From positions 310,001 through 374,000 of the forward strand of contig NZ_JAHDAP010000001.1 of assembly GCF_018499575.1 (NCBI RefSeq): a stretch of 64,000 bases of DNA. The letters are read 5' to 3'. The notes beneath the pieces were generated by a model. The model saw only the letters and a list, made by a program, of their open reading frames with translations, was not told the origin of the DNA and searched no databases. This document shows positions 17,048 through 28,955 of the stretch, piece by piece (the stretch's first letter is position 1; each line of letters opens with the position of its first letter). The translations under genes and the position numbers were made by a program. This stretch comes from Streptococcus infantis (GTDB taxonomy: Bacteria > Bacillota > Bacilli > Lactobacillales > Streptococcaceae).

Positions 17048-18250
17048 ATGAATGAATTTGAAGATTTGCTAAATAGCGTTAGCCAAGTTGAACCTGGTGA
17101 TGTTGTTAGTGCTGAAGTATTGACAGTTGATGCTAATCAAGCTAACGTTGCAATCTCAGGAACTGGTGTTGAAGGTGTCTTGACTCTTCGCGAATTGACA
17201 AACGATCGCGATGCTGATATCAATGACTTTGTAAAAGTAGGTGAAGTATTTGATGTTCTTGTACTTCGTCAAGTAGTTGGTAAAGATACTGATACAGTAA
17301 CATACCTTGTATCTAAAAAACGCCTTGAAGCTCGCAAAGCATGGGACAAACTTGTAGGACGCGAAGAAGAAGTTGTTACAGTTAAAGGAACTCGCGCTGT
17401 TAAAGGTGGACTTTCAGTAGAATTTGAAGGTTTGCGTGGATTTATCCCAGCTTCAATGTTGGATACTCGTTTCGTACGTAACACTGAGCGTTTCGTAGGT
17501 CAAGAATTTGAAGCTAAAATCAAAGAAGTTGATCCTAAAGAAAACCGCTTTATCCTTTCACGTCGTGAAGTTGTAGAAGCAGCTACTGCAGCAGCTCGTG
17601 CAGAAGTTTTCGGTAAATTGGCTGTTGGTGATGTTGTAACTGGTAAAGTTGCTCGTATCACAAGCTTCGGTGCTTTCATCGACCTTGGTGGTGTTGATGG
17701 ATTGGTTCACTTGACTGAATTGTCACACGAACGTAACGTTTCACCAAAATCAGTTGTAACTGTTGGTGAAGAAGTTGAAGTGAAAATCCTTGATCTTAAC
17801 GAAGAAGAAGGACGTGTATCACTTTCACTTAAAGCAACAACACCTGGACCATGGGATGGCGTTGAGCAAAAATTGGCTAAAGGTGACGTTGTAGAAGGTA
17901 CAGTTAAACGTTTGACTGACTTCGGTGCATTTGTTGAAGTATTGCCAGGTATCGATGGACTTGTTCACGTATCACAAATTTCACACAAACGTATTGAAAA
18001 TCCTAAAGAAGCTCTTACAGTTGGTCAAGAAGTTACTGTTAAAGTTCTTGATGTTAATGCTGATGCAGAACGCGTTTCACTTTCTATCAAAGCTCTTGAA
18101 GAACGTCCAGCTCAAGAAGAAGGACAAAACGAAGAAAAACGTGCTCCACGTCCACGTCGTCCAAAACGTCAAGAAAAACGTGACTTTGAACTTCCAGAAA
18201 CACAAACTGGATTCTCAATGGCTGACTTGTTCGGAGACATCGAGCTTTAA
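17048..18250 (+). CDS. rpsA: 30S ribosomal protein S1
   Basis: A 400-residue S1 homologue with four S1 RNA-binding repeats, each ending in a conserved block: the third has GDVVTGKVARITSFGAFIDLGGVDGLVHLTEL and the fourth GDVVEGTVKRLTDFGAFVEV. The C-terminus is basic and charged (RAPRPRRPKRQEKRD). Firmicute S1 proteins are shorter than the six-repeat E. coli form, so this length is normal. It binds mRNA on the 30S subunit. Codon choice is strongly biased, as for a highly expressed gene. GGAGG precedes the ATG at 17048. A terminator follows. Confidence 0.95.
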   Translation: MNEFEDLLNSVSQVEPGDVVSAEVLTVDANQANVAISGTGVEGVLTLRELTNDRDADINDFVKVGEVFDVLVLRQVVGKDTDTVTYLVSKKRLEARKAWDKLVGREEEVVTVKGTRAVKGGLSVEFEGLRGFIPASMLDTRFVRNTERFVGQEFEAKIKEVDPKENRFILSRREVVEAATAAARAEVFGKLAVGDVVTGKVARITSFGAFIDLGGVDGLVHLTELSHERNVSPKSVVTVGEEVEVKILDLNEEEGRVSLSLKATTPGPWDGVEQKLAKGDVVEGTVKRLTDFGAFVEVLPGIDGLVHVSQISHKRIENPKEALTVGQEVTVKVLDVNADAERVSLSIKALEERPAQEEGQNEEKRAPRPRRPKRQEKRDFELPETQTGFSMADLFGDIEL

Positions 18251-18268
18251 TCAATCAGATTTAATTAC

Positions 18269-18301
18269 AAATCCTTTGTTGTTGAAACAAGGGATTTTTC
18301 T
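18269..18301 (+). terminator. Terminator of rpsA
   Basis: Twelve-base stem AAATCCTTTGTT/AACAAGGGATTT (one G-T wobble) and a T-run. Confidence 0.88.
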
Positions 18302-18320
18302 TTTTTCAACTAGTATTTTT

Positions 18321-18329
18321 TGATATAAT
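18321..18329 (+). promoter_or_regulatory. Extended -10 promoter of the fRMsr gene (leaderless)
   Basis: TGATATAAT with only six bases before the ATG at 18336, so the mRNA should start at or next to the start codon. No Shine-Dalgarno is possible in that space. Confidence 0.75.
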
Positions 18330-18335
18330 GGTTTT

Positions 18336-18833
18336 ATGTTATATTCCGAAAAAGAATCCATTTATCAAATGGTTAATGATCAGCTTACTGCACTTTTAGA
18401 AGGAGAGCCTAATGTTTTAGCAAATTTATCAAATGCTAGTGCTCTCTTAAAAATGAACTTTCCGCATACTGTTTTTGCGGGTTTCTATCTGTATGATGGA
18501 AATGAGCTTATTTTGGGCCCATTTCAAGGTGGAGTTTCATGTGTTAGAATTGCGCTCGGAAAAGGAGTTTGTGGAGAGTCAGCGGCTAGCCGTCAAACAG
18601 TTATCGTTGGTGATGTCAAGACTTATCCAAACTATATTTCTTGTGATAGTAGTGCTCGTAGCGAGATTGTACTTCCTATGGTAAAAGATGGGCAACTTCT
18701 GGGTGTATTGGATTTGGATTCATCTCAGGTAGATGATTATGATTACATAGATCAACAGTATTTAGAAGAGTTTGTGTCCATTCTACTAGATAAAACAGAA
18801 TGGAAATTTTCAATGTTTGAGGAGAAAGCATAA
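18336..18833 (+). CDS. Free methionine-(R)-sulfoxide reductase (GAF domain)
   Basis: A 165-residue single GAF-domain protein of the fRMsr family, which reduces free methionine-R-sulfoxide and so repairs oxidative damage in the cytoplasm. The three family cysteines are present: Cys69 (GGVSCVRI), Cys79 (GKGVCGES) and Cys103 ([12 protein letters not shown]). Other family motifs are FAGFYLYD and the GVLDLDS end of the domain. The start is fixed by the extended -10 six bases upstream, which implies a leaderless transcript. Its stop codon overlaps the dnaX start by one base (TAATG), so dnaX is translated by coupling from this mRNA. Confidence 0.92.
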   Translation: MLYSEKESIYQMVNDQLTALLEGEPNVLANLSNASALLKMNFPHTVFAGFYLYDGNELILGPFQGGVSCVRIALGKGVCGESAASRQTVIVGDVKTYPNYISCDSSARSEIVLPMVKDGQLLGVLDLDSSQVDDYDYIDQQYLEEFVSILLDKTEWKFSMFEEKA

Positions 18834-20485
18834 TGTATCAGGCGCTTTATCGAAAGTATAGAAGTCAAAATTTTTCACAGCTAGTAGGCCAGGAAGTTGT
18901 TGCTAGAACCCTTAAACAGGCTGTGGAACAGGATAAGATTAGTCATGCTTACTTATTTTCTGGGCCTCGTGGAACTGGTAAAACCAGTGTAGCTAAAATA
19001 TTTGCTAAGGCTATGAATTGCCCTAATCAAGTAGGGGGAGAACCATGTAATAACTGTTATATATGTCAAGCTGTAACGGATGGAAGTTTAGAAGACGTTA
19101 TTGAAATGGATGCAGCTTCTAATAATGGGGTTGATGAAATTCGTGATATTCGTGATAAATCAACTTATGCTCCAAGTATAGCTCAGTATAAGGTTTATAT
19201 CATTGATGAGGTTCATATGCTTTCAACAGGTGCCTTTAATGCCCTTTTGAAAACACTGGAAGAACCAACTCCAAATGTTGTTTTTATTTTGGCAACGACT
19301 GAGCTCCATAAAATTCCTGCAACGATTTTGTCTCGTGTTCAACGATTTGAGTTTAAATCTATTAAGACTCAGGATATTCGAGATCATATCTTCCAGATTT
19401 TAGAAAATGAAGGGATTGATTACGAAACAGAGGCTGTTGAAATTATTGCTCGACGGGCTGAAGGTGGAATGCGAGATGCCCTGTCAATTCTTGACCAAGC
19501 ATTAAGTTTAACCCAGGAAGCTACCTTGACAACTGCAGTCTCAGAAGAAATCACAGGGACCATTAGTTTAAGTGCCTTAGATAATTACGTAGCTGCTTTA
19601 GCTCAAAAGGATGTACCGGGCGCCTTGGAAAATCTTGATCTGATTTTTGAGAATGGAAAGAGCATGACACGATTTGTAGTTGATTTGCTGCAATATCTAC
19701 GTGATATCTTAATTGTTCAAGCAGGCGGAGAAAATACACATCATAGTGATGCATTTGAGAGAAACTTAGCTCTTCCGCAGGATGTCTTGTTTGAGATGAT
19801 TAGCCTTGCTACTAGAAGTCTATCTGACATTAAGTCTAGTCTACAACCTAAGATTTACGCCGAAATGATGACCATCCGTTTAGCAGAAATTGATTTTCAA
19901 CCAGAACTTTCAGGTGAGGTAGCTGAAGAGTTGTCCTCTCTTCGAGAAGAAGTTGCACGATTGAAACAAGCTCTTGCCAATGTTGGTTCTAACCCTAAGC
20001 AAACAAGCCGTCCGACCAGCTCTAAGTCAATCTATCGTGTGGACCGAAATAAGGTGCAGTCTATTCTTCAAGAAGCAGTAGAAAATCCAGACTTGGCCCG
20101 ACAAAACTTAATTCGTCTTCAGAATGCTTGGGGAGAAGTCATCGAAAGTTTATCAGGTCCAGATAAGGCACTCTTGGCTGGTTCTAAACCGGTTGCAGCA
20201 AACGAACATCATGCGATTTTGGCTTTTGAATCGAATTTCAATGCTGGTCAAACCATGAAACGAGACAATCTTAACACCATGTTTGGCAATATTCTTAGTC
20301 GTGCTGCTGGATTTTCTCCAGAGATTCTTGCTATTTCTATGGAAGAATGGAAGGAAGTTCGAGCTGCATTTTCAAGCAGAGCTAAAGGTTCTCAAGAACA
20401 AGTCAATAAGGAAGAGACTGAGGAGTCAATTCTTCCTCAAGGCTTTGAATTTTTAGCAGATAAAGTGACCATAGCAGAAGACTAA
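18833..20485 (+). CDS. dnaX: DNA polymerase III subunits gamma/tau
   Basis: Clamp-loader ATPase of the replicative polymerase, 550 aa. Walker A is GPRGTGKT (residues 44-51), followed by the zinc-binding cysteines Cys63, Cys72, Cys75 and Cys78, the Walker B IIDEVHML and the sensor-1 segment ILATTE. The C-terminal third is variable, as in other Firmicutes. I see no slippery A-AAA-AAG-type frameshift site, so only the full-length product is predicted. The ATG overlaps the stop of the fRMsr gene by one base. It is followed by a short DUF3272 gene. Confidence 0.95.
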   Translation: MYQALYRKYRSQNFSQLVGQEVVARTLKQAVEQDKISHAYLFSGPRGTGKTSVAKIFAKAMNCPNQVGGEPCNNCYICQAVTDGSLEDVIEMDAASNNGVDEIRDIRDKSTYAPSIAQYKVYIIDEVHMLSTGAFNALLKTLEEPTPNVVFILATTELHKIPATILSRVQRFEFKSIKTQDIRDHIFQILENEGIDYETEAVEIIARRAEGGMRDALSILDQALSLTQEATLTTAVSEEITGTISLSALDNYVAALAQKDVPGALENLDLIFENGKSMTRFVVDLLQYLRDILIVQAGGENTHHSDAFERNLALPQDVLFEMISLATRSLSDIKSSLQPKIYAEMMTIRLAEIDFQPELSGEVAEELSSLREEVARLKQALANVGSNPKQTSRPTSSKSIYRVDRNKVQSILQEAVENPDLARQNLIRLQNAWGEVIESLSGPDKALLAGSKPVAANEHHAILAFESNFNAGQTMKRDNLNTMFGNILSRAAGFSPEILAISMEEWKEVRAAFSSRAKGSQEQVNKEETEESILPQGFEFLADKVTIAED

Positions 20486-20507
20486 AAGGAATTGGTGGTA
20501 GTAGACT

Positions 20508-20702
20508 ATGAACAGACAACAATTTATTATCATGGCCTTATTTACTGCTGCTGAGACTTATTTCTTTAATGAATCCATCATGGAGCAACGGTATATCGTG
20601 GCCTTTCTTTGGGTTATTTTGATCCTAAGAAATTTTCGCGTGAGTTATATCATGGGTAAAATTGTGAGCGCTATAGATGATCATTTTCAAGGGAAGAAGT
20701 AG
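20508..20702 (+). CDS. DUF3272 family small membrane protein
   Basis: A 64-residue protein of the streptococcal DUF3272 family; function unknown. Two hydrophobic segments (residues ~4-20 and ~28-44) are followed by a short basic end (FQGKK). It lies 22 bases after dnaX, in the same orientation and before a terminator, so it is probably the last gene of the fRMsr-dnaX transcript. GAATTGGTGG is the only weak ribosome-site candidate before the ATG. Confidence 0.78.
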   Translation: MNRQQFIIMALFTAAETYFFNESIMEQRYIVAFLWVILILRNFRVSYIMGKIVSAIDDHFQGKK

Positions 20703-20724
20703 CTCCTAGCTTCTAGACAAAATC

Positions 20725-20747
20725 AAAGCCTTTTAGGCTTTTTTTTG
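20725..20747 (+). terminator. Terminator after DUF3272 gene
   Basis: Stem AAAGCC/GGCTTT with a TTTTA loop and an eight-base T-run. The T-run continues into the extended -10 of the suf promoter. Confidence 0.8.
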
Positions 20748-20754
20748 TTATACT
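20746..20754 (+). promoter_or_regulatory. Extended -10 promoter of the suf operon, fused to a terminator
   Basis: TGTTATACT begins in the T-run of the preceding terminator. No good -35 is seen. The predicted start near 20761 gives a leader of about 95 bases. A TTGACA at 20770-20775 has no -10 at a usable distance. Confidence 0.6.
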
Positions 20755-20777
20755 ATTAAAGTATATTTATTGACATT

Positions 20778-20829
20778 TTACCGTATTTTTCAAAGGCTTT
20801 AAAAAGTTAATTTTAAGTGAATACGGTAA
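20778..20829 (+). promoter_or_regulatory. Inverted repeat in the suf operon leader
   Basis: Perfect 10-base inverted repeat TTACCGTATT (20778-20787) and AATACGGTAA (20820-20829), 32 bases apart, extended by G-T pairs on both sides. In RNA it would form a long stem ending about 26 bases before sufC. It may be a protein-binding site or a leader structure. Confidence 0.5.
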
Positions 20830-20855
20830 GGAGAAACGAAAAGAAAGGAACTATC

Positions 20856-21626
20856 ATGTCAGTATTAGAGATCAAAGATCTTCACGTTGAAATTGAAGGA
20901 AAAGAAATTTTAAAAGGGGTCAATCTGACTCTTAAAACAGGAGAAATTGCAGCTATCATGGGACCAAATGGTACCGGTAAGTCTACTCTTTCAGCTGCTA
21001 TTATGGGGAACCCAAACTATGAAGTCACTAAAGGTGAAGTCTTGTTTGACGGTATAAATATCCTTGAATTGGAAGTTGATGAGCGTGCGCGTATGGGACT
21101 TTTCCTAGCTATGCAATACCCATCAGAAATTCCTGGAATTACTAATGCCGAATTTCTTCGTGCAGCTATGAATGCAGGAAAAGAAGATGATGAGAAGATT
21201 TCAGTTCGTGAGTTTATCACTAAACTAGACGAGAAGATGGAATTGCTCAACATGAAAGAAGAAATGGCAGAGCGTTATCTCAATGAAGGTTTCTCTGGTG
21301 GTGAGAAAAAACGCAATGAAATTCTTCAGCTTTTGATGTTGGAACCAACTTTCGCCCTTCTGGATGAAATTGACTCTGGTCTTGATATTGACGCTCTTAA
21401 AGTTGTTTCTAAGGGTGTTAATGCCATGCGTGGTGAAGGCTTCGGTGCTATGATCATTACTCACTACCAACGTCTTTTGAACTATATCACACCAGACGTG
21501 GTACACGTGATGATGGAAGGTCGTGTTGTTCTTTCTGGTGGTCCAGAATTAGCTGCGCGTTTGGAACGTGAAGGATACGCAAAACTAGCTGAAGAACTTG
21601 GCTATGACTACAAGGAAGAATTGTAA
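20856..21626 (+). CDS. sufC: Fe-S cluster assembly ATPase SufC
   Basis: ABC-type ATPase of the SUF scaffold complex SufBC2D, in the cytoplasm. The 256-residue protein has Walker A GPNGTGKST (~34-42), the signature FSGGEKKR, Walker B FALLDEIDSGLD and the H-loop ITHYQR. The frame is open from a GTG at 20817, but the ATG at 20856, with AAAGGAA before it, gives the standard start MSVLEIKDLHV. It is the first gene of sufC-sufD-sufS-sufU-sufB, the order found across Firmicutes, and the leader carries a perfect inverted repeat. Confidence 0.96.
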   Translation: MSVLEIKDLHVEIEGKEILKGVNLTLKTGEIAAIMGPNGTGKSTLSAAIMGNPNYEVTKGEVLFDGINILELEVDERARMGLFLAMQYPSEIPGITNAEFLRAAMNAGKEDDEKISVREFITKLDEKMELLNMKEEMAERYLNEGFSGGEKKRNEILQLLMLEPTFALLDEIDSGLDIDALKVVSKGVNAMRGEGFGAMIITHYQRLLNYITPDVVHVMMEGRVVLSGGPELAARLEREGYAKLAEELGYDYKEEL

Positions 21627-21653
21627 TTCCCTCGTATCTTTTAGGAGAAGTAA

Positions 21654-24580
<2,927 letters not shown>

Positions 24581-24637
24581 GACAAGCTTTCTTTGTCTTA
24601 TAAATCATTAGAAATAAAGAATGAAAGAAAGGATATT

Positions 24638-26050
24638 ATGGCTGAAGAAAGAGTAGAACCAAAACCAATTGATCTTGGTGAATATAAATTTGGTTTCCAT
24701 GACGATGTAGAGCCTGTCCTATCGACAGGAAAAGGATTGAATGAAGATGTCATTCGTGAACTATCAGCTGCTAAGGGAGAACCTGAGTGGATGTTGGAAT
24801 TCCGTTTGAAATCTTATGAAACCTTCAAAAAAATGCCCATGCAAACTTGGGGAGCAGACTTGTCAGAGATTGACTTTGATGACTTGATCTACTACCAAAA
24901 ACCATCTGATAAACCAGCTCGTTCTTGGGATGAAGTTCCTGAAAAAATCAAAGAAACCTTTGAACGTATTGGGATTCCTGAAGCTGAGCGTGCTTATCTA
25001 GCTGGAGCTTCTGCCCAGTATGAGTCAGAAGTGGTTTACCATAACATGAAGGAAGAATTTGAGAAGTTAGGAATTATCTTTACAGATACAGATTCTGCCC
25101 TCAAAGAGTACCCAGACTTGTTTAAACAATACTTTGCGAAGTTAGTACCTCCGACTGATAACAAGTTGGCTGCACTCAACTCAGCAGTATGGTCAGGTGG
25201 AACTTTTATCTATGTACCAAAAGGAGTTAAAGTGGATATTCCACTTCAAACTTACTTCCGTATCAATAACGAAAATACAGGTCAGTTCGAACGTACCTTG
25301 ATTATCGTTGATGAGGGAGCAAGTGTCCACTATGTAGAAGGATGTACAGCGCCTACTTATTCAAGCAATAGCTTGCACGCGGCTATTGTGGAAATCTTTG
25401 CTTTGGATGGAGCTTATATGCGTTATACAACTATTCAAAACTGGTCTGATAACGTCTATAACTTGGTAACAAAACGTGCTAAAGCCTTGAAAGATGCGAC
25501 TGTTGAGTGGATTGATGGAAACTTAGGTGCCAAAACAACTATGAAATACCCATCTGTTTACCTTGATGGAGAAGGTGCGCGTGGAACCATGCTTTCGATT
25601 GCCTTTGCCAATGCTGGTCAACACCAGGATACTGGTGCCAAGATGATCCACAATGCACCGCATACAAGTTCATCAATCGTGTCTAAATCCATTGCCAAAG
25701 GCGGAGGAAAGGTTGACTATCGTGGACAAGTAACCTTTAACAAGAACTCTAAGAAATCTGTTTCTCACATCGAGTGTGATACCATTATCATGGATGACTT
25801 GTCAGCATCGGATACCATTCCGTTTAATGAAATTCACAACTCGCAAGTTGCTTTGGAGCACGAAGCTAAGGTTTCTAAGATTTCAGAAGAACAACTCTAC
25901 TACCTCATGAGTCGTGGATTGTCAGAATCTGAGGCAACTGAGATGATCGTTATGGGATTTGTAGAGCCCTTCACCAAAGAACTGCCAATGGAATATGCAG
26001 TTGAGCTTAACCGCTTGATTAGCTATGAAATGGAAGGATCTGTCGGATAA
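24638..26050 (+). CDS. sufB: Fe-S cluster assembly protein SufB
   Basis: Core scaffold subunit on which the cluster forms, 470 aa. Seen are the [15 protein letters not shown] strand region, the [17 protein letters not shown] block, the conserved cysteine in [11 protein letters not shown] (equivalent to the cluster-ligand region of E. coli SufB) and the C-terminal [18 protein letters not shown] block. The frame is open from 24593, but AAAGGA before the ATG at 24638 supports this start. It is the last gene of the suf operon; a strong terminator follows. Confidence 0.96.
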   Translation: MAEERVEPKPIDLGEYKFGFHDDVEPVLSTGKGLNEDVIRELSAAKGEPEWMLEFRLKSYETFKKMPMQTWGADLSEIDFDDLIYYQKPSDKPARSWDEVPEKIKETFERIGIPEAERAYLAGASAQYESEVVYHNMKEEFEKLGIIFTDTDSALKEYPDLFKQYFAKLVPPTDNKLAALNSAVWSGGTFIYVPKGVKVDIPLQTYFRINNENTGQFERTLIIVDEGASVHYVEGCTAPTYSSNSLHAAIVEIFALDGAYMRYTTIQNWSDNVYNLVTKRAKALKDATVEWIDGNLGAKTTMKYPSVYLDGEGARGTMLSIAFANAGQHQDTGAKMIHNAPHTSSSIVSKSIAKGGGKVDYRGQVTFNKNSKKSVSHIECDTIIMDDLSASDTIPFNEIHNSQVALEHEAKVSKISEEQLYYLMSRGLSESEATEMIVMGFVEPFTKELPMEYAVELNRLISYEMEGSVG

Positions 26051-26062
26051 ACATTATAAATA

Positions 26063-26096
26063 AAAACTGAACAAATACAAATTTGTTCAGTTTTTT
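26063..26096 (+). terminator. Terminator of the suf operon
   Basis: Perfect 12-base stem AACTGAACAAAT/ATTTGTTCAGTT with a small loop and a T-run. Confidence 0.92.
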
Positions 26097-26115
26097 ATAT
26101 ACAATTTTATAAATA

Positions 26116-26144
26116 TTCACAAATTCCATTTTTTATGGTAAAAT
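26116..26144 (+). promoter_or_regulatory. Promoter of APC permease gene
   Basis: TTCACA, 17-base spacer, TAAAAT with upstream TG (TGGTAAAAT). Confidence 0.78.
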
Positions 26145-26173
26145 AAAACAATTATTGTTAGTGGAGATGAATT

Positions 26174-27571
26174 ATGAATATTTTTAGAACCAAAGACGTA
26201 AGTCTAGGTAAAACAGAGATGCATCGTCATCTGAAATTATGGGATTTAATTCTCTTGGGGATTGGTGCCATGGTAGGAACAGGTATCTTTACCATTACAG
26301 GAACAGCCGCAGCTACATTAGCAGGTCCAGCCCTTGTTGTTTCTATCGTTATCTCAGCAATCTGTGTTTCCTTATCAGCGCTCTTTTTTGCGGAATTTGC
26401 TTCTCGTGTACCAGCAACTGGTGGGGCGTATAGTTATTTATATGTGGTTTTGGGAGAATTTCCAGCTTGGATAGCTGGTTGGCTAACCATTATGGAATTT
26501 ATGACAGCAGTCTCTGGTGTAGCTTCAGGTTGGGCTGCTTACTTTAAAGGTTTGCTTAGTCATTACGGAATTTCTCTGCCCCAAGCTCTAAATGGGACAT
26601 TTAACCCAGCACAAGGTAGCTATATTGATCTCCTGCCAATTTTAGTCATACTTCTCGTTACTGGTCTTGTCTTATTAAATTCGAAAACAGCTTTGCGTTT
26701 TAATTCGATTCTAGTAGTCTTGAAATTTTCTGCTCTTGCTTTATTCATCTTAGTTGGAGTCTGGTATATCAAGCCTGAGAACTGGTCGGACTTTGCTCCA
26801 TTTGGTTTTGGTCAAATTTACGGTGGAAGCACAGGGATTATGGCAGGAGCTTCACTCATGTTCTTTGGATTTCTAGGTTTCGAGTCTATTTCCATGGCTG
26901 TTGATGAAATTCAAAATCCACAAAAGAATATTCCACGTGGGATTGTTTTATCTTTGACCATTGTAACCATTCTCTATGCCATGGTTACCTTAATATTAAC
27001 TGGTATCGTTCACTATAGTAAGCTCAATGTTGATGATGCAGTGGCTTTTGCTCTTAGAAGCATTGGTATTGGTTGGGCAGCTAATTATGTTTCTCTGGTT
27101 GCTATTTTTACTTTGATTACAGTATGTATTTCAATGACATACGCCTTGTCTCGAATGATTTATAGTTTGGCTCGTGATGGGTTGTTGCCTAAGACTTTTA
27201 AAGAAGTGACTAAGACAAGTCGTGTTCCAAAGAATGCGACCATCTTAACAGGAGTTGTTTCGGCAATGGCTGCAGGGATTTTCCCTTTGGCAAGTATTGC
27301 AGCCTTTCTCAATATCTGTACCTTAGCTTATCTCATTCTCCTAGCTTATGGAATTATCAAATTAAGAAAAGACAAGGGGGAACCTAAAGAGGGAGAATTT
27401 AAAACGCCTTTGGTTCCTTTTCTACCAATCTTATCGATTCTGATTTGTCTGTCCTTCATGCTTCAATATACTCTTGAAACTTGGATAGCATTTGTATTAG
27501 CCTTAGCAGTAGGAGTTATTATTTACTTTGTTTATGGATATAACCATTCGACTGTAGCTAAAAATGAATAA
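26174..27571 (+). CDS. APC-superfamily amino-acid permease
   Basis: A 465-residue cytoplasmic-membrane carrier of the amino acid-polyamine-organocation superfamily (YfnA/cationic amino-acid transporter type). It has about 12 hydrophobic helices and the family motif near the first helix GIGAMVGTGIFTITG (~residues 30-45), plus FFGFLGFESISMAVDE in helix 6. The precise amino acid carried is not readable from sequence. GGAGAT stands before the ATG and a clear promoter upstream makes it a single-gene unit. It separates sufB from dacA, which are close neighbours in pneumococcus. Confidence 0.9.
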   Translation: MNIFRTKDVSLGKTEMHRHLKLWDLILLGIGAMVGTGIFTITGTAAATLAGPALVVSIVISAICVSLSALFFAEFASRVPATGGAYSYLYVVLGEFPAWIAGWLTIMEFMTAVSGVASGWAAYFKGLLSHYGISLPQALNGTFNPAQGSYIDLLPILVILLVTGLVLLNSKTALRFNSILVVLKFSALALFILVGVWYIKPENWSDFAPFGFGQIYGGSTGIMAGASLMFFGFLGFESISMAVDEIQNPQKNIPRGIVLSLTIVTILYAMVTLILTGIVHYSKLNVDDAVAFALRSIGIGWAANYVSLVAIFTLITVCISMTYALSRMIYSLARDGLLPKTFKEVTKTSRVPKNATILTGVVSAMAAGIFPLASIAAFLNICTLAYLILLAYGIIKLRKDKGEPKEGEFKTPLVPFLPILSILICLSFMLQYTLETWIAFVLALAVGVIIYFVYGYNHSTVAKNE

Positions 27572-27573
27572 AG

Positions 27574-27602
27574 AAAAAAATCGCGAAATTCGCGATTTTT
27601 TC
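27574..27602. terminator. Bidirectional terminator, APC permease / dacA
   Basis: Stem AAAAAATCGCGAA/TTCGCGATTTTTT between two converging genes; A-run on one side and T-run on the other. Confidence 0.9.
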
Positions 27603-27608
27603 GATTTT

Positions 27609-28850
27609 TTATAACTTCTCGTTAACAAAACGAACGAAGCGATTCCACCAAACTTTTAAGAAGAAGGCTTTTTCGACATTTTTTTCTGCGACCATCTCAA
27701 AACTAGGTTTGTCAGTTGTAATGTATCCTTGACCAACTAGATCCTTGTCTTCATAAGTCAAATGTCCAACGACAGTTCCTGCCTCTAGTGGAGCAGTGTG
27801 TTCAGTCGTGTCCGCTGTGTAAGTAATAGTTGATTGTGTACGACTACCCAGACGTTGTACGATTTTGATATCTTCTTTGGCGACAGCTGTAACTGTATCT
27901 TCCTTCCCATCTAATACAGGCGATTTACTATCTTCATAACTATCTCCTTGTTTGACGATTGTTTGAAGAGCGAAATTGGATGAGATATAATCTAGAAGAG
28001 CTGAAGTTGCTGTGAAACGAGCGTAGGGATTGGTATCTTGGTTGTCGGCGTTTAAAACAACAGTAATGATACGCATGCCTTTTTCAACAGTTGTACCGAC
28101 AAAGGATGCTCCTGCTTTATCAGTTGTTCCAGTCTTAAGACCATCAATACCACCACGATAAGCAGGCATTCCTTCTAACATATAGTTAGTAGAAGTAATG
28201 GTCATTCCTGCGAAAGTAGATGAAGGTTTCTTGGTAATTTCTAGGACCTGAGGATATTTGAGAATCAGATTACGAGCTACAACAGCAACATCGTAAGCAC
28301 TCAATTTGTTTTCATCGTCTTTCTTAGAACCTGGATAGATATTATCTCCAAGAGTTTCATTATTTAGACCAGTTGAATTGACGACGGTAGCATCTTGAAT
28401 TCCCCATTCAAGAAGTTTGGCTTTCATCATATCTACAAAGTCTTTTTCCGATCCAGCAACCTTTTCTGCTAACGCGATAGCTGCACTATTGGCACTAGTT
28501 ACCAATGTTGCTTCTAACAACTCTTCAACAGTATAGTTACGAGCTTCCATAGGAACGTTACTTGCCGCAGAATTGGTTGTCAACTGGTAGGGATAATCTG
28601 AAATTTCTACCGGAGTAGAAAGAGTGATTTTACCTTGTTCTAGGGCCTCATAGACCAAGTAAACAGTTAGCAACTTACTGATAGAGGCAATTTCTACAGG
28701 TTGAGTAGCATCTTTTTCATATAAAATCTTACCAGTATTAGCTTCAACAGCGATGGCGTGTTTTGCAGCAACATCAAAATCCTTAGCAAAAACAGTAGTA
28801 GCCGAACCAAATGAAATAAGTGTTAGGAATGTTAAAAATAATTTCTTCAT
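27609..28850 (-). CDS. dacA: D-alanyl-D-alanine carboxypeptidase PBP3
   Basis: Secreted, membrane-anchored penicillin-binding protein that trims the terminal D-Ala from peptidoglycan stem peptides. The 413-residue product has a signal peptide ending near VFAKD, the active-site motifs Ser56-Ile-Ser-Lys59, Ser119-Ala-Asn121 and Lys239-Thr-Gly241, the PBP5_C domain, and a C-terminal amphipathic anchor (FLKVWWNRFVRFVNEKL). All catalytic motifs are intact. No ribosome-binding site is present: the extended -10 lies nine bases before the ATG, so the leader is only about three bases. Divergent from an AI-2E-family gene. Confidence 0.96.
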   Translation of the reverse strand: MKKLFLTFLTLISFGSATTVFAKDFDVAAKHAIAVEANTGKILYEKDATQPVEIASISKLLTVYLVYEALEQGKITLSTPVEISDYPYQLTTNSAASNVPMEARNYTVEELLEATLVTSANSAAIALAEKVAGSEKDFVDMMKAKLLEWGIQDATVVNSTGLNNETLGDNIYPGSKKDDENKLSAYDVAVVARNLILKYPQVLEITKKPSSTFAGMTITSTNYMLEGMPAYRGGIDGLKTGTTDKAGASFVGTTVEKGMRIITVVLNADNQDTNPYARFTATSALLDYISSNFALQTIVKQGDSYEDSKSPVLDGKEDTVTAVAKEDIKIVQRLGSRTQSTITYTADTTEHTAPLEAGTVVGHLTYEDKDLVGQGYITTDKPSFEMVAEKNVEKAFFLKVWWNRFVRFVNEKL

Positions 28851-28859
28851 AGTAATTGT

Positions 28860-28868
28860 ATTCTATCA
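28860..28868 (-). promoter_or_regulatory. Extended -10 promoter of dacA (near-leaderless)
   Basis: On the minus strand TGATAGAAT ends nine bases before the dacA ATG. The leader is too short for a Shine-Dalgarno sequence. No clear -35. Confidence 0.68.
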
Positions 28869-28925
28869 TAAAGACAAAAAATATTCTTGTTTTTATAATG
28901 TAGGTTATCAATCTTTTTCGAAATA

Positions 28926-28934
28926 TGGTAAAAT
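28926..28934 (+). promoter_or_regulatory. Extended -10 promoter of AI-2E-family gene
   Basis: TGGTAAAAT, 21 bases upstream of the ATG, with no strong -35. Confidence 0.65.
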
Positions 28935-28955
28935 AGGAAAAAGAGGAGGTGGCTT

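Noticed and set aside
18833..20485. Programmed frameshift in dnaX giving a short gamma protein
   Set aside because: I found no slippery A-AAA-AAG-type heptamer with a downstream stem; only full-length tau is supported.
20770..20775. TTGACA as -35 of the suf promoter
   Set aside because: No -10-like hexamer lies 15-19 bases downstream; TGTTATACT at 20746 is a better candidate.
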